A stretch of 8,328 nt of DNA, taken from positions 1 through 8,328 of the forward strand of contig JAHEGP010000136.1 of the NCBI GenBank assembly GCA_024645065.1. Reading direction: 5' to 3'. The stretch comes from Cellvibrionales bacterium (GTDB lineage: Bacteria > Pseudomonadota > Gammaproteobacteria > Pseudomonadales > JAHEGP01). Shown in pieces: positions 6,053 through 8,328 of this stretch. Positions within the stretch are counted from its first letter, which is position 1; each line of letters begins with the position of its first letter. Position numbers and translations under genes: made by a program. Under the pieces are notes generated by a model. It searched no databases. It worked only from the letters and a program-made list of their open reading frames with translations, and was not told the origin of the DNA.

Positions 6053-6616
6053 ATGCCGATGAGCGCGATGGATGCCCTGCTGGGCAGGAACTCCGCGACC
6101 CATTTAAGCGATCCCGCGCCCCGGGGTGAAGACCTGCAAATGCTGTTGCGGGCGGGCCTGCGGGCGCCGGATCACGCCCGGCTCAAACCCTGGCGATTCC
6201 TGGTGGTGGAGGGGCAGGGAAGGCTTGCACTGGGGGACGTATTTGCCCAGGTTGCGCTGGCGGACAACCCGGCCATGGACGCCGCTGCCCTCGATAAACT
6301 GCGGAAAAAGCCGCTGCGGGCGCCCCTCATCGTGATCGTTGTCGCGCGTTTGCAGGAGCATCCCAAGGTTCCTGAGGTAGAGCAACTGCTGTCTGCCGGA
6401 TGTGCCGCCCATGGTATCCTGCTTGCGGCACACGCCATGGGCTATGCTGGCATCTGGCGTACCGGCTCGATGGCATTTCATCCAGGTGTGTATCGATCGC
6501 TGGGCATGAAGCCTAAGGAAAAAATCGTGGGGTTTCTTTATCTTGGTACCCGCGAGGGCGAGGCCCGGGTGCTGCCCCGCTACGAGGTTTGCGATTTTGT
6601 CGAGTATTGGGGTTGA
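6053..6616 (+). CDS. YdjA-like nitroreductase family protein (187 aa)
   Basis: This is a small FMN-dependent oxidoreductase of the nitroreductase superfamily, closest in wording to E. coli YdjA, which is also about 183 residues. Shared blocks are LLRAGLRAPDHARLKPWRF at about 31-49, APLIVIVVA, the SAGCAAHGILLAAHAMGYAGIWRTGS stretch, and KIVGFLYLGT. These form the FMN pocket and dimer core. In the N-terminal phosphate-binding segment, where E. coli has NRRSASRL, this protein has GRNSATHL, so two of the three basic positions differ. ATG 6053 is chosen because GAGG at 6041-6044 stands 8 nt upstream. ATG 6029 would lie inside the end of the previous gene. It sits 10 nt after the SRPBCC stop, so it is part of the same operon. 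Its electron acceptor is unknown; in this setting reduction of an enone-like or other acyl intermediate is conceivable. Confidence 0.85.
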   Translation: MPMSAMDALLGRNSATHLSDPAPRGEDLQMLLRAGLRAPDHARLKPWRFLVVEGQGRLALGDVFAQVALADNPAMDAAALDKLRKKPLRAPLIVIVVARLQEHPKVPEVEQLLSAGCAAHGILLAAHAMGYAGIWRTGSMAFHPGVYRSLGMKPKEKIVGFLYLGTREGEARVLPRYEVCDFVEYWG

Positions 6617-6668
6617 TATCGACGCTCTTACTCCCGGAACACTCATTTGAATTTGGAGCATCTGGTTT

Positions 6669-7484
6669 ATGGCGCCACCTGTTTTTGAAACCCTGCTACT
6701 CGAAGTCCAGAATCATGTCGCTACGGTTTGGTTAAATCGTCCGGAAAAGGCCAACGCCATGAACAGCCCGATGTGGGGTGAGTTGCAGTCCTGCTTCGAG
6801 TGGCTCGATAGTGAACCCGAAGTGCGGGCAGTGATCCTGGCGGCCAGGGGCAAGTATTTTTGTGCCGGCATAGATCTGGCGATGTTTGCCGATCTTGCTC
6901 CAGATGAGGGTGCCGACCCGGCGCGGCAGTCTGAAAAGTTTCGCCTGGTGGTCAAGCGCCTGCAGGACAATTTGACCTCCATCGAGCGCTGCCGCAAACC
7001 GGTGCTGGCGGCGATCCACGGCCTGTGTTACGGCGGAGGCGTCGATATTATTGCCTGTTGCGATATGCGCTATGCCAGTGAACAAGCGGTGTTCTCGATC
7101 AAGGAGATTGATGTCGGCATGACTGCCGATGTCGGTTCACTCCAGCGCCTGCCGCATTTAGTACCCCAGGGTATTGTCCGTGAATTGGCCTACACGGGGC
7201 GCCAGGTCGATGCCGCGGAGAGCTATGAGATCGGCCTGGTCAATCGAGTGTACCCGGATGCCGATGCGCTGATGGACGGAGTGAGGGGGGTGGCCGCAGC
7301 GATAGCCGCGCGCTCTCCGATCTCGATTCGGGGTGTCAAGGCAACCCTGCTTTACGCCCGTGATCATTCGGTGGCAGACGGACTCGACTACATCGCGACC
7401 TGGAATGCCGCCATGATGAGTCAGCGCGATATCATGGCCGCGATCGCGGGTGCCAGCGGCGAGTCCCCGGAGTTCGAAAACTAG
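6669..7484 (+). CDS. Crotonase family, probable delta3,5-delta2,4-dienoyl-CoA isomerase (271 aa)
   Basis: The fold is crotonase: oxyanion-hole segments at CAGIDL (65-70) and HGLCYGGG (117-124). Three acidic residues mark the ECH1-type isomerase and not a hydratase: Asp126 in GGGVDII, Glu146 in IKEIDVG and Asp154 in TADVGSLQRLP. They have the same spacing as Asp176, Glu196 and Asp204 of rat dienoyl-CoA isomerase (constant offset of 50). That enzyme shifts conjugated double bonds in 3,5-dienoyl-CoA during breakdown of unsaturated fatty acids. GGAG at 6655-6658 lies 10 nt before the ATG. The gap to the nitroreductase is 52 nt without a terminator, so it is probably the last gene of the operon. 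Length is normal for the family. In this cluster it could act in degradation or set double-bond positions on a product; the sequence cannot decide. Confidence 0.88.
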   Translation: MAPPVFETLLLEVQNHVATVWLNRPEKANAMNSPMWGELQSCFEWLDSEPEVRAVILAARGKYFCAGIDLAMFADLAPDEGADPARQSEKFRLVVKRLQDNLTSIERCRKPVLAAIHGLCYGGGVDIIACCDMRYASEQAVFSIKEIDVGMTADVGSLQRLPHLVPQGIVRELAYTGRQVDAAESYEIGLVNRVYPDADALMDGVRGVAAAIAARSPISIRGVKATLLYARDHSVADGLDYIATWNAAMMSQRDIMAAIAGASGESPEFEN

Positions 7485-8010
7485 CTATCGCAGGTGGCTG
7501 CAATCGTACATGAGCAGCCGGGGCAAGGCGCCAGCCCGTACCCGCTTTAACCTAGAAACCGCAGTTGGGCGCGGAATCGTCGGCAGATCCCCCAGTGGCA
7601 GGCAAGCCTCACTCGCCGGCCCAAAGGGTGCGCAGAAGAGCCTGTTTTTTTGCGTAAATGTCAGACCCTTGATGATTGCCAAAGATTGCGACTGCGGTTT
7701 CCGGGTTTAAGCAGGCAAATACCTCTCTCCCTATCTCTGACGGGGCAGCTGTGACTGTTCCCTACCGAAAAACACGTCCCCCCGGGCGGCTCTCCAGGGC
7801 GGCCTCTCGTCTTCTGTAATTGTCTGTTTTCGAAAGGAATTTTGGCGGTTTTGCCGTGATTTATCTGTTGTTGTGATCAGCCTCACAAAGCCGATCAGCC
7901 ATATTTATGCTTTGTAAGCAGCTGGGCTATTTTTTAGCTAACAATGGCTATAGCACCGCTGCGGGTCGGCAAGGTCTTTTACGGCGCAGTGACAACAACG
8001 AGGAATGATT
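7485..8010. other. Intergenic region of about 525 bp without a convincing gene
   Basis: The short open frames here have no recognisable family sequence. Visible structure: an inverted repeat GGCTGC-N12-GCAGCC at 7496-7519 without a T-run; a T7 run at 7645-7651 directly after GCCTG, which could pair with CAGGC at 7599-7603 only across a long loop, so it is a weak terminator candidate for the operon; a hairpin GGGGCAG-CTGTGA-CTGTTCCC at 7742-7762; and a direct repeat GGGCGGC at 7784-7790 and 7797-7803. The last 150 bp hold the CRP-like site and the promoter zone of the next gene. A TGCTT-TGT-AAGCA inverted repeat lies at 7908-7920. The 7700-7830 part may be a structured leader or RNA, but I cannot match it to a known riboswitch. 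Confidence 0.6.
7872..7887. promoter_or_regulatory. Consensus CRP (cAMP receptor protein) binding site
   Basis: TGTGA-TCAGCC-TCACA matches the core CRP consensus TGTGA-N6-TCACA at all ten defined positions. The centre is at 7879.5. A weak -10 candidate, TATTTT at 7928-7933, would place the start near 7940, so the site would centre near -61, the usual class I activator position. TATGCT at 7906-7911 would instead give about -38. The gene served is most likely the exported protein gene at 8011, with a leader of about 70-90 nt. Vfr- or CRP-type regulators both use this consensus. Confidence 0.7.
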
Positions 8011-8328
8011 ATGAAAAAAGCATTACTGACTACCGCTGCGGTTGCGGCGCTGGCGGCTTCGCAAACGGGCCTTGCGGCGTGTGATATGTCGGCGGGCGGC
8101 CCCAACGCCACGTCGGCTTCCTGTGACTCCACGGTCACCCTTAAGCTCGACGAGATGGTGGTACTGAAAGGGCTGGATGACTATGACTTCAGCGATCCCG
8201 GTGCCGCTGGTTGGGACGGCACCGACCAGGGTAAGGCGGCCATCCCGGGTAGCTTCTGCGTGGGCACCAACAATGGCTCCGGCAGCGTCAGTTTGACGGT
8301 TGCCTCTAGCAATGATTTTGAGGTGCAG
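8011..8328 (+). CDS. Small exported protein, N-terminal part (runs off the window)
   Basis: The frame is open from ATG 8011 to the window end, giving 106 residues with no stop. AGGA at 8001-8004 stands 6 nt upstream. Residues 1-23 form a clear Sec signal peptide: two Lys, then an Ala/Leu-rich core. Cleavage is expected near GLAA|C. The residues before Cys24 read LAAC, which also fits a lipobox, so a lipoprotein cannot be excluded. Asp25 would then hint at inner-membrane retention by the E. coli rule. The mature part is acidic and rich in Gly, Ser, Thr and Asp, has Cys at 24, 38 and 83, and has alternating strand-like segments (STVTLKLDEMVVLKGL, GSVSLTVASS). This looks like an extracytoplasmic beta-sandwich protein with a possible disulfide, perhaps pilin-like. 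I do not recognise a specific family. A CRP-type site lies upstream. Confidence 0.7.
   Translation, partial: MKKALLTTAAVAALAASQTGLAACDMSAGGPNATSASCDSTVTLKLDEMVVLKGLDDYDFSDPGAAGWDGTDQGKAAIPGSFCVGTNNGSGSVSLTVASSNDFEVQ

Noticed and set aside
7599..7651. Intrinsic terminator for the operon (CAGGC...GCCTG followed by T7)
   Set aside because: The pairing arms are only 5 bp and about 36 nt apart, too weak to call, although the T-run itself is real.
7485..7682. 65-codon - strand frame after the dienoyl-CoA isomerase
   Set aside because: No recognisable domain or clear ribosome site, and it begins in a region that looks non-coding; it ends exactly at the neighbouring stop codon by chance.
7700..7830. 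Cyclic-di-GMP (GEMM) riboswitch
   Set aside because: The GGCAAACC-type and GACGCAAAGCC-type conserved blocks are absent.

Overview
The window is GC-rich chromosomal DNA that looks like a marine or environmental gammaproteobacterium. The clues are a PutP-type Na+/proline symporter, a FabY-type long ketoacyl synthase like that of Pseudomonas aeruginosa, a YdjA-type nitroreductase and a consensus CRP site. The family assignment is inference; no rRNA or marker gene is present to test it.

Layout: (1) 2-346, the 3' end of a putP-like symporter gene on the + strand. (2) 347-578, a short convergent intergenic region holding two 39-bp tandem repeats and an AAC/TAC microsatellite, which runs over the stop codon of the next gene. 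(3) 579-1775, a thiolase on the - strand with its own good sigma70-like promoter. (4) 1917-2903, a GlxA-type (DJ-1/PfpI + AraC HTH) regulator on the - strand. (5) About 2904-3051, a divergent control region with two direct repeats CTATA-N5-AAAGTT exactly 21 bp apart, the usual geometry of an AraC-family operator. (6) 3052-7484, a five-gene + strand operon: FabY-like ketoacyl synthase, soluble SRPBCC protein, membrane-anchored SRPBCC paralogue, YdjA-like nitroreductase, and a crotonase carrying the dienoyl-CoA isomerase acidic triad. (7) 7485-8010, about 525 bp without a convincing gene, ending in a regulatory zone with a perfect CRP half-site pair. (8) 8011 to the window end, the start of a small exported protein gene.

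How the parts may work together (inference): the AraC-like regulator probably controls its own gene and the divergent operon through the 21-bp direct repeats. The operon combines an acyl-chain condensing enzyme, two possible lipid or hydrophobic-ligand binding proteins, a flavin oxidoreductase and a double-bond-shifting isomerase. The thiolase behind the regulator adds acyl-CoA chemistry. This reads as an inducible lipid or fatty-acyl modification locus whose product cannot be named from sequence. The exported protein gene at the right end seems a separate unit under CRP-type control.
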